The notes below the pieces were generated by a model. That model saw only the letters and a list, made by a program, of their open reading frames with translations, was not told the origin of the DNA and made no database searches. From positions 1 through 37,332 of the forward strand of contig JAIYAJ010000536.1 in assembly GCA_027489105.1 (NCBI GenBank): DNA of 37,332 nt, given 5' to 3'. Position numbers and translations under genes: made by a program. The DNA is from Zymomonas sp. (GTDB taxonomy: Bacteria > Pseudomonadota > Alphaproteobacteria > Sphingomonadales > Sphingomonadaceae). Position 1 is the stretch's first letter. Each line of letters opens with the position of its first letter. Below are positions 13,309 through 21,367 of the stretch, piece by piece.

Positions 13309-14709
13309 TCAGGGAAAAATGGCCGCATGGTTGGTCCAGATGTCTTCCATGCACCAATCGACCAGCGTGCCCATGATGCCGTGCCCGGTCGCGTTCGGGT
13401 GGATGCCGTCGGTCGTGGTATTGGCAAACCAGCGGTCGGTCGCCGTCGCGCTCTGCACACGCACCGTGTTGGTGCCCGCGTCGATATCCTGCCAGGTGGC
13501 GTTGTCGCGCAGGCCGATGCGGCCAAGGTTCGGGTCGATCAGCATGTCGATCTCGCCCGCTTGCCAGCGAGCGATCAGGGCGGCGTTGACCGTGTCACGG
13601 TTGGCACCCGCCGCGAAGTTGGCCACGGGCGTCTGGCCAGCATCATCGGCATAGGTGCCTGTGCAGCGCGGCGTCACCAGCGTCACGATCTTGAACAGGC
13701 CATGGGCATCGGCGCGGGCGCGGATTAGATCCCATGACGCCATGATCGCGGTTGGGCTGATCGATGACGACAGATCGTTGGTCGGGCCATCCAGGATGAA
13801 GATGCGCGCATGCCGCCACGCACGTTCGCGGCGCGTGTTGGTCGCGCCGATCTCGGCCCACATGCCGGAGCCCTTGCCGTAGTTGGCCAAAGGCAGCTTG
13901 CGGGCAGGCGAGCCGACTGCCTGCGAACCGCGCAGGGTGAAGCCGCCCGATGTGGCCGAGCCGGTATAGGCGCTGTCGCCCGCCCCTTCGGTGAAGGACG
14001 ATCCCTGCACGATCACGCCCATGTCGGGGGTGACAGTGCCATCCGGCAGACCCACGGCAAGGATCGGGCCATAGCCGTAGTTGACGGCCTGACCATCTGC
14101 AAAAGCTGCAGCGGTCACATCGCCAATGTCATCGACGAGCGCCCGAATGGCGGTTGCGTCACTCGATGTCCCGAGAACGCCTTGTTCCCGGAATGTGGCG
14201 GTCAGCGACGTGGCCAGATTGATGTGCCGGACGACCGTACCAGCAGGCCCAACGTCAATCGCGACGCGGGCGTACAGTGTGCCGTTCGCGCCCATGGCGA
14301 ACCCAACGTTCGAGATTGGGTCGCACCAAACCTCGCTGTCGCCGTCAGCAAGCGTCACGCTGCGCTGCCCGCCGAACAGGATCGGTATCGTCTCAAACGC
14401 CGGGGCCGAGAACGTGCGCCGCTCGATGGCTGCGCCGACAATGGTGAAGCCTTGCGGCCCGGCCTGCTCCTTGTTGCTGGTCACGGCGCTGGACGTGTGG
14501 AACCACGAGGCGAACTTGAGGCGAAGCTGAGCCCATGCCTGATGTCCACCCAGAAGCTGCAGCCGCGTCAGCACGATGTTTCGGCCAGCCGTGAGCGCAA
14601 TACCGTTGCTCAGGGGGCGGGTGTGCATGTAGGCCAGCCGCTCTGACGACTGGATGATGCCACCCCCCAACGGCCGGCGCGTCAGGTCAATCAGGCCACG
14701 GGTCAGCAT
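13309..14709 (-). CDS. SGNH/GDSL-family hydrolase
   Basis: A 466-residue protein. Residues 1-200 look like a beta-rich virion domain. From about 230 the SGNH blocks appear: GSSFTEG (236-242, block I with the nucleophile Ser), DGPTNDL (307-313, the N block) and DGIHPNATGHG (about 440, the catalytic Asp-His). Phage SGNH proteins usually remove acetyl or other esters from capsule or O-antigen. The gene is downstream of the lysis cassette in the late operon, so it may be a virion decoration enzyme. GTG 14712 or ATG 14709 could start it; both overlap the previous stop. Host surface polysaccharide is the likely substrate. Confidence 0.75.
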   Translation of the reverse strand: MLTRGLIDLTRRPLGGGIIQSSERLAYMHTRPLSNGIALTAGRNIVLTRLQLLGGHQAWAQLRLKFASWFHTSSAVTSNKEQAGPQGFTIVGAAIERRTFSAPAFETIPILFGGQRSVTLADGDSEVWCDPISNVGFAMGANGTLYARVAIDVGPAGTVVRHINLATSLTATFREQGVLGTSSDATAIRALVDDIGDVTAAAFADGQAVNYGYGPILAVGLPDGTVTPDMGVIVQGSSFTEGAGDSAYTGSATSGGFTLRGSQAVGSPARKLPLANYGKGSGMWAEIGATNTRRERAWRHARIFILDGPTNDLSSSISPTAIMASWDLIRARADAHGLFKIVTLVTPRCTGTYADDAGQTPVANFAAGANRDTVNAALIARWQAGEIDMLIDPNLGRIGLRDNATWQDIDAGTNTVRVQSATATDRWFANTTTDGIHPNATGHGIMGTLVDWCMEDIWTNHAAIFP

Positions 14710-15011
14710 CACGGCGTCCTGATGCAGATCACATCGCCGGCGGCGACGAACAGGACGTCGCGCGCGCCGGCCGGGTAATTGTAGCCCTCGAGCGGATCTC
14801 CGCCTGCCAGCGCCGCAGGCTTGATGGCCACGCGCAGGGCTTCGGTCGCGTCGATCGCCAGCGCCAGCCCGCCAGACGGGATCGCTGGCGTGCCGGCCAG
14901 CTCGGCCCAGCTGGTGGTCGGCGTCTGGTCGATCGAGGCGGTGTAGCGCCCGCGCAGGATCGGCGACAGCGGCTGGGCATTGGCCTGGGCCGTGAAAGTG
15001 AATGTGCTCAT
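14709..15011 (-). CDS. Small late protein, unknown function
   Basis: A 100-residue beta-rich protein (STFTFTAQANAQPLSPILRG, TSWAELAGTPAIPSGG, ARDVLFVAAGDVICIRTP). The ribosome site GAGGAG precedes the ATG at 15011. It links the Rz1-like gene and the SGNH hydrolase gene by stop/start overlaps. Small proteins of this composition next to tail enzymes are often adhesion or tip proteins, but no family is recognised. Confidence 0.66.
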   Translation of the reverse strand: MSTFTFTAQANAQPLSPILRGRYTASIDQTPTTSWAELAGTPAIPSGGLALAIDATEALRVAIKPAALAGGDPLEGYNYPAGARDVLFVAAGDVICIRTP

Positions 15012-15214
15012 CGTGGTCTCCTCACGCATCCGGCGCGGATTGCGCCCTCGGTCAGTTCGATCCGCCGCAGCGGATCAGCTTCGGAAATGATCTGGCCCAG
15101 CAGCAGGCGGCACTCAGGGCTTCCCGTCACACTTGCCCGTGGCGAGGTTCCACAGCCCGCCAGAAGCATGGCAGGCGCGAGCAGCCAGACGGCCGGCTTC
15201 AGCGCGGTCAGCAT
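15008..15214 (-). CDS. Rz1-like outer-membrane spanin lipoprotein
   Basis: A 68-residue lipoprotein starting inside the upstream Rz-like gene in a different frame and running 106 bases past it. The signal peptide (LKPAVWLLAPAMLLAGC) ends in lipobox LAGC. Ribosome site AAGGAA precedes the ATG at 15214. A short lipoprotein overlapping a small inner-membrane protein in the lysis cassette is the Rz/Rz1 arrangement; together they disrupt the outer membrane. Compared with lambda Rz1 the mature part is less Pro-rich. Confidence 0.7.
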   Translation of the reverse strand: MLTALKPAVWLLAPAMLLAGCGTSPRASVTGSPECRLLLGQIISEADPLRRIELTEGAIRAGCVRRPR

Positions 15215-15377
15215 TGTCAGTTCCTTCCTTGTTGATGGTGGCTGCGGCCTTGCCGGTCGCGGCGGCATGGATGTCATTGCGCACGGCGAGGATGGCCCAG
15301 CCGGCAACGGTGATGGCCCCGATCAGCGCGGCGATGATGAGGCCGGTCTTGTAGGGTGCGAGGAATGACAGCATCAT
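15114..15377 (-). CDS. Rz-like inner-membrane spanin
   Basis: An 87-residue protein with an N-terminal membrane helix at residues 10-31 (TGLIIAALIGAITVAGWAILAV) followed by a periplasmic Ala-rich helical region (AAATINKEGTDNADRAEAGRLAA) and two cysteines near the C-terminus. Position after endolysin and partial overlap with a lipoprotein gene fit an i-spanin. It is shorter than lambda Rz (153 residues), so the coiled coil is short. Two ATGs are adjacent (15377, 15374). Confidence 0.68.
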   Translation of the reverse strand: MMLSFLAPYKTGLIIAALIGAITVAGWAILAVRNDIHAAATGKAAATINKEGTDNADRAEAGRLAARACHASGGLWNLATGKCDGKP

Positions 15378-15658
15378 TCTTCATCCCCTTCCGGCCAGTC
15401 CGGCAGGGCGACAGTCTGCCCGGCAAGCGCATGGGTGCTTTCAGCCGCAAACGCGATCATGCCATCCGTGACGACAGCATGGCAGACCATCGGCACGACA
15501 AGCGCCGGCGTGATCGTCGGCTTGTCGCCGTCGCCGTTCCATGACCATCCCGGCGAGCCGCGCAGGCCCGCGCCATGATTGGCCGCGCACCCAGGACATT
15601 TGAACAGGATGAAGCCTGGCACGGGCTGATAGATTTTCGATCCGATACGGGTTCCCAT
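15374..15658 (-). CDS. DUF6527 protein in the lysis cassette
   Basis: A 94-residue protein with FKCPGCAANHG near residue 20 (CxxC), WSWNGDGDKPTITPALV and ESTHALAGQTVALPDWPE, the typical pattern of DUF6527. The family is frequent between phage endolysin and spanin genes, and relatives occur in bacterial ubiquitin-like (Bub) operons. The cysteines may bind zinc. The biochemical role in phages is unknown. ATGA and ATGATG overlaps join it to both neighbours. Confidence 0.78.
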   Translation of the reverse strand: MGTRIGSKIYQPVPGFILFKCPGCAANHGAGLRGSPGWSWNGDGDKPTITPALVVPMVCHAVVTDGMIAFAAESTHALAGQTVALPDWPEGDEE

Positions 15659-16581
15659 CACTTCACCGCCTTGGTCTGATACCGGATCGCGTACATCGCC
15701 ACCGCCGCGCCGACGATCGACAGCACGGCGATGACCTTCCAGTCCACCGCCAGCAGGGCCGAGCCGCCAGCCGCGATCCATGCGCCAAGCTGCGTCAGCG
15801 AGCGGATGACGGGTGACTTCTCCCACCATGGCCTGTCGGGCACGGCAGCGGGTTCGGGCTCGGCCGCGCTGGCGTCCGGCGCTGGCGCAGCGGGCTTCGG
15901 CCTTGGCTTCGGCGCCGGCTTGGGCCTTGGCGCCGGCACGGCCTCTTCCGTGCCGTCTCCGGCCGCACGCAGCGCCAGGGCGAAGGCCCGATGCGACGCC
16001 GCCACCTCCGCGTCAGACCCGTCATTGCCGTTGACGATCCGGCGCGGGTTCCTCGAGGGAGGGGCATCGAGCGCATCCGGGAAGCTGTAGTCAGAGAGCT
16101 TGCGGTTCCGGAACAATCCTTCCTTCATGCCGATGACGGCGATGTCGGCGCCGATGTTCCGGTCGAGGGCCAGCTCGGGGTTTGCGCGCAGCGGCACGCC
16201 GAGGCGCTTGCCGAACTTGACGTAATTGTCCCAATGCGTGATCTGGATCGGGCCGCGCCCGAACGCCCCGCCGCGCCAGTATGGCGTCCTGACGCCTTTC
16301 AGCTTTCCATCCGCAAAGGCCTTGTCCAGCCGGGCGATCACCACGGCGTCGGGCGGGTTCTTGTCCTTGTGGGACGGCATCACGGTTTCCTTGATGCCCA
16401 GCATGTGGCCGCCGGTCTCGCGCTTCACGTGGGCGAGGATGTGCGCGACGTGCTCGATGTCCGTCACATCGTGGCGCCCGCAGGCCTCGATGATGGCCTC
16501 GACGCCATCGATCTGGCTTTGCGTCATGCGCCCGCCAAACGGGGCGCGGCGGAGATGGCTGAATAATGTGGTGTCGTTCAT
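15658..16581 (-). CDS. Membrane-anchored endolysin (GH19-like)
   Basis: A 307-residue lysis enzyme. Residues 1-205 form the catalytic domain: HVKRETGGH with likely catalytic Glu55, then FGRGPIQITHWDNYVKFGKRLG (near 105-125), as in GH19-like phage endolysins that cut the glycan of peptidoglycan. Residues about 215-255 are a Pro/Ala/Lys-rich linker. Residues about 262-300 hold one or two membrane segments (LGAWIAAGGSALLAV, VIAVLSIVGAAVAMYAI). A C-terminal membrane tail suggests tethering to, or insertion in, the inner membrane, and could combine holin and endolysin roles. No secretion signal is seen at the N-terminus. The start at 16581 follows the spike gene end by 6 bases. Confidence 0.8.
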   Translation of the reverse strand: MNDTTLFSHLRRAPFGGRMTQSQIDGVEAIIEACGRHDVTDIEHVAHILAHVKRETGGHMLGIKETVMPSHKDKNPPDAVVIARLDKAFADGKLKGVRTPYWRGGAFGRGPIQITHWDNYVKFGKRLGVPLRANPELALDRNIGADIAVIGMKEGLFRNRKLSDYSFPDALDAPPSRNPRRIVNGNDGSDAEVAASHRAFALALRAAGDGTEEAVPAPRPKPAPKPRPKPAAPAPDASAAEPEPAAVPDRPWWEKSPVIRSLTQLGAWIAAGGSALLAVDWKVIAVLSIVGAAVAMYAIRYQTKAVK

Positions 16582-16586
16582 CGGTG

Positions 16587-18752
16587 TTACCCCGCAACCC
16601 AAGGTGAAACTTGGCTGAATGTCCCGCCCCGCAGCCGGAACAGGGCCGTGTTGCGCACGCCGGCTGCCGGCGACCCGAGCGCTGGACCTGCAGTCGTGAA
16701 CCCCGATGACAGGCCGATGGCGACAGCCGCACCGGTCGCGTTGCGCACGGTCAGCACCAGCTCGCTATTCTCCGGCACATCGGGCGTGATGGTCAGCGTC
16801 GTCCCGCCCGTGGCCGTGATGTCAACGCTCTGAACGAGATCGCGCCCCGGCAGGTTGACGACGCCCGCGCCTGCCAGCGTGATAACGGTGGCAGCGCCCC
16901 AGCATGCCGGCGAGACCACCCGTGGGCCGGTCGGCACATAGTCGAGATAGTTCGGATCGCGCAGGCTGGCCGCACCAGCAGCAACAGAGCCGCTGACATT
17001 GTACGGCGAGAAAGCGCCGCCAGCGGTGACGATCCACTGGTCTTGCTCAAATATGTTGTTGACGTGACTTCGCCCGGCACCACCTGCCAGCTCGTATCCC
17101 ACCGCGCCGACTTCCGTGGTGTTGCGCACGAAACGGTTGCCCCGGAAATGCCCGTTGATCAGGCATTCAATCTGCACCATGCCGGTGTTGCTACCAGCGT
17201 TGTTGCCAATCTCGTTGCCGACCGCGCGAATGTTCCTGTTCTGGAACGCGCCATTGTACCTGATCCAGAGATTGTAAAGCGTTTGCGTCACCAGCTTGTT
17301 GTCAATCAGATCGACCTGATCGACGCCCTCAAGCCGCATGCCGACATAGCCACCGTTGACGAAGTTCCGCACCAGATGCACATGCGCTGCGCTCAGTGCC
17401 GCCACGCCCTGCGTCTGCATGAAAATGCCGGCATTCGTATTGCCGCCGATGTAGTTCTCCGTGATGCTACAGTCGCCCAGCAGGTCGCTGTCGCCCGAGC
17501 CTTCGGCCACAAAGTGAATACCGTTGTAGGGGGCCTCGATAAACAGCCGGTGGATGTCGCAACGGTTGGCCCCGCGCATCTCGACGCCGGAGCGTTGTGT
17601 GCCGCCAGCCCGGCAGATCAGCCGGAAGTCGCGCAGCGACGTGCCCTCGGACAGCGCCGGAACGCCCGTCGGCGCGCCGCCCCAGAAGCGGATGGCGCTG
17701 GCATTGTCCACCGTGCTTTCGATGATCGAGGAGTTGACGCCCTCGCCAATGAGCTGCGGGCCGGGATACCAGAACGCGCCGGCAAGCCGCCCGATCTCGG
17801 TCCTGAAGTTCACATCGACCGGGCTTGAGAGCAGGTAGCGCCCGCGCCGCAGGAAGGCTGGCCTGCCGCCCGCGTGCAGCAGCATGGCCTTGATTGCGGC
17901 ATGGCGCGACACCGCTGCCGTGTCATCAAGCGGGATGCCGAACATGGTGGAGTAAAGCGCCTGGTCAGGATCCAGCTCGAACCACACGCCATCGACCTGC
18001 ACCTTGTGCGCATGCGTCGGCTCAACCGCAACGCGCCGGAACCATCCCTTGCGCCAGGCGCTTTCCGGATCCGTGATCAGGAACGCATTGCCGACCCGGG
18101 CCGCCGTCAGCGCCTGCACCTGCGTCAGGCTTTCGGCCCATGGCTCATAGCGCGCATCGGAGCCGAGCACGCCCAGCGCCGCAGCCGCATCCGTCGCGCC
18201 CAGCAGCGCCCGGCCCGTGGCCGTGCTGTCGCTGATCTGCGTCCGCACGATGGTCGCGCCGACCGTGCCGGAGGGCACGCCGACAATGTCGCCGTTGCCA
18301 TCCGCCGACAGCAGCTTGCCCGCCAGCGCCGTGCGGTCATAGACCGGCGGCGTCTGGCCGGGCAGCACCGTGATGGCCAGGTCCAGCCCCTCGCGCTGCT
18401 CGGCATCGCGCAGGGCGTCCAGGTCGAGCTGGCGCTCGAGAGCCTCCGGATCAAAATGGCCGGTCGAGAGCGCCAGCTCCTGCAGGCCGGGCGAGCGCCG
18501 CCGGATGATCAGCGTCTGCGGCGCGGCCGGCATGGCGAGCGGCAGGATCTCGACCGGCGCGGCCGTGCGCGCATTGGCGGGCACCAGCCGGGCGGCGTAG
18601 TGCACGCCTTCCACAAGCGCGACCTCGCCGGCCGGGCCCTCGTAGCTCACCTTGATGTGACTGGCCTTGACGGCTGGAAGCCCGGTGCTGATCACCGTTT
18701 CCACCCCCGTCCAGGAGCGCGTCACGCGGCTCAGTTCAGTGGAAACCGTCAT
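16587..18752 (-). CDS. Tail spike with T7-type N-terminal domain and beta-helix
   Basis: A 721-residue receptor-binding protein. Residues 1-120 resemble the T7 gp17 virion-attachment domain (SHIKVSYEG, GVHYAARLV, LIIRRRSPGLQELALSTGHFD, then EALERQLDLDALRDAEQREG). Residues about 300-600 contain many short Asn/Gly-rich turns (NYIGGNTNAGIF, VRNFVNGGYVGMRL, NKLVTQTLYNLWI), the signature of a right-handed parallel beta-helix as in pectate-lyase-like depolymerases. The last 120 residues are a beta-rich tip. It probably binds and may degrade host surface polysaccharide. The ATG at 18752 overlaps the previous stop. Specific enzymatic residues cannot be named. Confidence 0.85.
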   Translation of the reverse strand: MTVSTELSRVTRSWTGVETVISTGLPAVKASHIKVSYEGPAGEVALVEGVHYAARLVPANARTAAPVEILPLAMPAAPQTLIIRRRSPGLQELALSTGHFDPEALERQLDLDALRDAEQREGLDLAITVLPGQTPPVYDRTALAGKLLSADGNGDIVGVPSGTVGATIVRTQISDSTATGRALLGATDAAAALGVLGSDARYEPWAESLTQVQALTAARVGNAFLITDPESAWRKGWFRRVAVEPTHAHKVQVDGVWFELDPDQALYSTMFGIPLDDTAAVSRHAAIKAMLLHAGGRPAFLRRGRYLLSSPVDVNFRTEIGRLAGAFWYPGPQLIGEGVNSSIIESTVDNASAIRFWGGAPTGVPALSEGTSLRDFRLICRAGGTQRSGVEMRGANRCDIHRLFIEAPYNGIHFVAEGSGDSDLLGDCSITENYIGGNTNAGIFMQTQGVAALSAAHVHLVRNFVNGGYVGMRLEGVDQVDLIDNKLVTQTLYNLWIRYNGAFQNRNIRAVGNEIGNNAGSNTGMVQIECLINGHFRGNRFVRNTTEVGAVGYELAGGAGRSHVNNIFEQDQWIVTAGGAFSPYNVSGSVAAGAASLRDPNYLDYVPTGPRVVSPACWGAATVITLAGAGVVNLPGRDLVQSVDITATGGTTLTITPDVPENSELVLTVRNATGAAVAIGLSSGFTTAGPALGSPAAGVRNTALFRLRGGTFSQVSPWVAG

Positions 18753-21367
18753 GGTGCATTGCCTCCGATGGTCGAAAGGTCGGGCGCGCGGGCCGGGCCG
18801 CTGTCGCCGGGGCGATACCAGAAGCTCTGGCCCCAGTTTTTGGCGGCCTCCGCTTCCATGCGGGCGAAGCGGGCCGGGGCGCGCTCGTCGATCATCAGGG
18901 CCAGCTGGTCCATCACCTGGCGCTGGAAGGCCAGCCGCCCGAACCACAGCGAGGTGCCCGGCATGTAACGCCCGGCGACATAGAGCGCGTCGGCCCCGAA
19001 ATGCGTGTCCTCGCCCTTGAGGGCGCGGTTGATGTTGGCGCTGAGGAACTGGCCAAGCACCTGCTCGGCCGCCGCAAATTGCGGGCCTGCCAGCGCCGAG
19101 GCCCAGCTGTTGCCGAGCTTGGTCTTGTCGGCAAACATGATGTCGCCAAACATGCCGAGGCCGCCGCCCTGCAGCACGGCCTTGCCCCAGGCGCGCGCGC
19201 CCATGGCCGTGGTCGGATCGAGGCTCAGCGGGTCGCGGCCGTTGGCGATTTCCTTGGCCTGCATGGCGACCACGCCAAGCCCGGTCAGCGCCGCAAAGGT
19301 CAGCGCGGCATGGCCCATGCGGCTGCCATCCCAGCCGCGTGCGAAGGCGCGGGCGAAGTGCAGGTTCATGAAGGTGATCGGGAAGGCCTTGTACATGCCG
19401 ACCGCGCGGCGCACCTCGCCGCCCAGCGTGCCGGGCTGGCTCTGGCCACGGATGAAGGCCCGCGTCAGCGGGTCGCCCTCGATCACGGCATAGTCCATCT
19501 CGGTGTTGATCAGCTGGCTGAGCTTGCTGCCCAGCGCCTCGTCGGCCTTCGACACGTCCATGGGGCGCAGCAGTTTCACACCATCCACCGGCGTGTAGGC
19601 AGCTGCGCTGGCAATGCCTTTCCACTCGGCTTCGGTCACGCCGACGCGCTCGAGGCCCGCGCGGAAGGCCGGGTCCATGTCGGCAAAGGCGCGGCCCTGA
19701 TTGCGGGCCATCTCGGCCATGTATTCCAGCCCGAAGGACTGGCGCAGGATGGCGGTCCAGCGGCGCAGGCCCGAGGCGCGGATGATTGCGGTCGAGACCT
19801 GCGCCACCCGGCCGGACTGGATTTCCTGCCCCATGTGCCTGTCCACGCGGCGGGCGCTTTCGGCAATGCTGTCAGCCACCAGCCCCATCTGGGCGGCGGA
19901 GATCTCCGCGCCCGGTTTCGCCATGTCGGCCACGGCGCGGCTGATCACGTTCATGACGCTGAGGCCGTTGAAGCGGGCTGTCACAGACATCAGGGCCGGG
20001 TCGGTGATCGACGAGATGATGGCCGCGCCCATCTGGATGCCATGCAGCGCGCTGCGCATGGTGCCCATGGCCTTGGCCACCTCGACATTGACCGGCACCG
20101 AGTTGGCCCCGGTGGTCTCGGCCCACAGCGCCTCGAAGCCGTTGCGTGCCTGCCGGATCTCGCTTTCCAGCTTCTGGTTGCTGCGGATGGTGGCCGCCAC
20201 GGTCTTGGCGTCAGATCCCTTGGGCGCTTCCTTCTGCAGGCGCAGCAGCTCCTGGTCGAAGTAGCTCAGCATGTAGCGATAGGTAGCTTCCGGGTTCGGC
20301 CCCATCACGCGCATCAGGCCGATATCGTCGGACAGGTCGCGGATATGGGCCATCATCGCGTCATAGACGCCGCCGCCCGCGCCGAAGGCTTCCTTGTAGG
20401 CCATCCAGCTGTCGGCATCCTTGAACGCCAGAATGCGCGCCTCGCTGCGCTGGTTGGCCAGCGCGCCTCGCCCGGTGAACGCCGAGGAGGGCGCGTCATC
20501 GGCCCCGCGCGAGACGATGGCCGCATAGACCTTGTTGAGCACGATCTCGAGTTCGGCATCGTTGAGAGGGTTGGGCGGGCTGCTTGCACCCGGTGCGCGG
20601 CTTGACTGGGGAGGGTCGCGCCGCAGCATCTGGTCACGATCGAGCAGCGGGCGCACCAGGTCTTTCCAGTCGTCGCGGCTGACAGACGCCACCTTGGTGC
20701 TGTCATGGCTCTGCGGCAGCAGCCACTTGTCGCGCATGGCGATGTTGCCGCCGGCGGCGTTGTATTCGGTGCGCAGGAACTCGGCGGTTTTCAACCACGC
20801 CTGCCCGAACCGGCCTGATGCGTCCTGCGATGGCTCGCCGAACAGCGAGCGCAGGATGTCCAGCTCAAGCGCGGTCTCTTCCCTGAAGCCGAGCATCTTC
20901 GGGCGTGCCGCCTCGATCAGCTCTGCGATCATGGCGTGGGCCTGCCCGCGCACCTCCTGCCGCACATAGTTGACATTGGGCCCGGTGCCGATCTCGTGCG
21001 GGTCGCGGGTCAGCACGGAGCGCAGGGCAGCGCCAAGGCCGCTCTCGCGATACGTCCCGCCAGCCAGCGTCAGCGGTGCCCGCCTGTCGCCGCGCAGGGC
21101 TTCCAGCGTGGTCAGGTAGCTGTCGATGCGCTTGGCCTTGTCAAGCTGGGCATCGATCTGGCGATAGGCGTTCAGCTTGTCGCGGGCAGCGCCCTGGGCG
21201 CGCTCGGCAAGGAAATCGGCATAGCCACCAAGGATCGCATCAGCCTGCGCCCCGGCCTTGGCCAGCTCGCTTTCCAGCCGGGCAATCTCTGAGGCCAGCA
21301 CATTGCCAGCCTCGGGCTTGACGGTCCCGGCTGCGATCTTGGCGCTGAAGCAGTTGAGGATCGACAT
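18749..21367 (-). CDS. Internal virion/ejection protein (large)
   Basis: An 872-residue protein in the position of the T7 gp16-type internal core protein, between another internal protein gene and the tail spike gene. It is largely helical, with an N-terminal coiled coil (ARLESELAKAGAQADAIL) and hydrophobic stretches after residue 650 (AALTFAALTGLGVVAMQA) that may contact membranes when the protein is ejected with the DNA. No enzymatic motif is visible; the transglycosylase is in a neighbouring gene. The start overlaps the upstream gene by TAATG, and AGGGG from a 30-bp element lies 8 bases ahead of the ATG. Confidence 0.75.
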   Translation of the reverse strand: MSILNCFSAKIAAGTVKPEAGNVLASEIARLESELAKAGAQADAILGGYADFLAERAQGAARDKLNAYRQIDAQLDKAKRIDSYLTTLEALRGDRRAPLTLAGGTYRESGLGAALRSVLTRDPHEIGTGPNVNYVRQEVRGQAHAMIAELIEAARPKMLGFREETALELDILRSLFGEPSQDASGRFGQAWLKTAEFLRTEYNAAGGNIAMRDKWLLPQSHDSTKVASVSRDDWKDLVRPLLDRDQMLRRDPPQSSRAPGASSPPNPLNDAELEIVLNKVYAAIVSRGADDAPSSAFTGRGALANQRSEARILAFKDADSWMAYKEAFGAGGGVYDAMMAHIRDLSDDIGLMRVMGPNPEATYRYMLSYFDQELLRLQKEAPKGSDAKTVAATIRSNQKLESEIRQARNGFEALWAETTGANSVPVNVEVAKAMGTMRSALHGIQMGAAIISSITDPALMSVTARFNGLSVMNVISRAVADMAKPGAEISAAQMGLVADSIAESARRVDRHMGQEIQSGRVAQVSTAIIRASGLRRWTAILRQSFGLEYMAEMARNQGRAFADMDPAFRAGLERVGVTEAEWKGIASAAAYTPVDGVKLLRPMDVSKADEALGSKLSQLINTEMDYAVIEGDPLTRAFIRGQSQPGTLGGEVRRAVGMYKAFPITFMNLHFARAFARGWDGSRMGHAALTFAALTGLGVVAMQAKEIANGRDPLSLDPTTAMGARAWGKAVLQGGGLGMFGDIMFADKTKLGNSWASALAGPQFAAAEQVLGQFLSANINRALKGEDTHFGADALYVAGRYMPGTSLWFGRLAFQRQVMDQLALMIDERAPARFARMEAEAAKNWGQSFWYRPGDSGPARAPDLSTIGGNAP

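Noticed and set aside
20575..20600. Element relic (GGGCGGGCTGCTTGCACC) in the 872-residue ejection protein gene
   Set aside because: TGCTTG is present but the AGGCC-type end and the inner loop are not; insufficient for a call.
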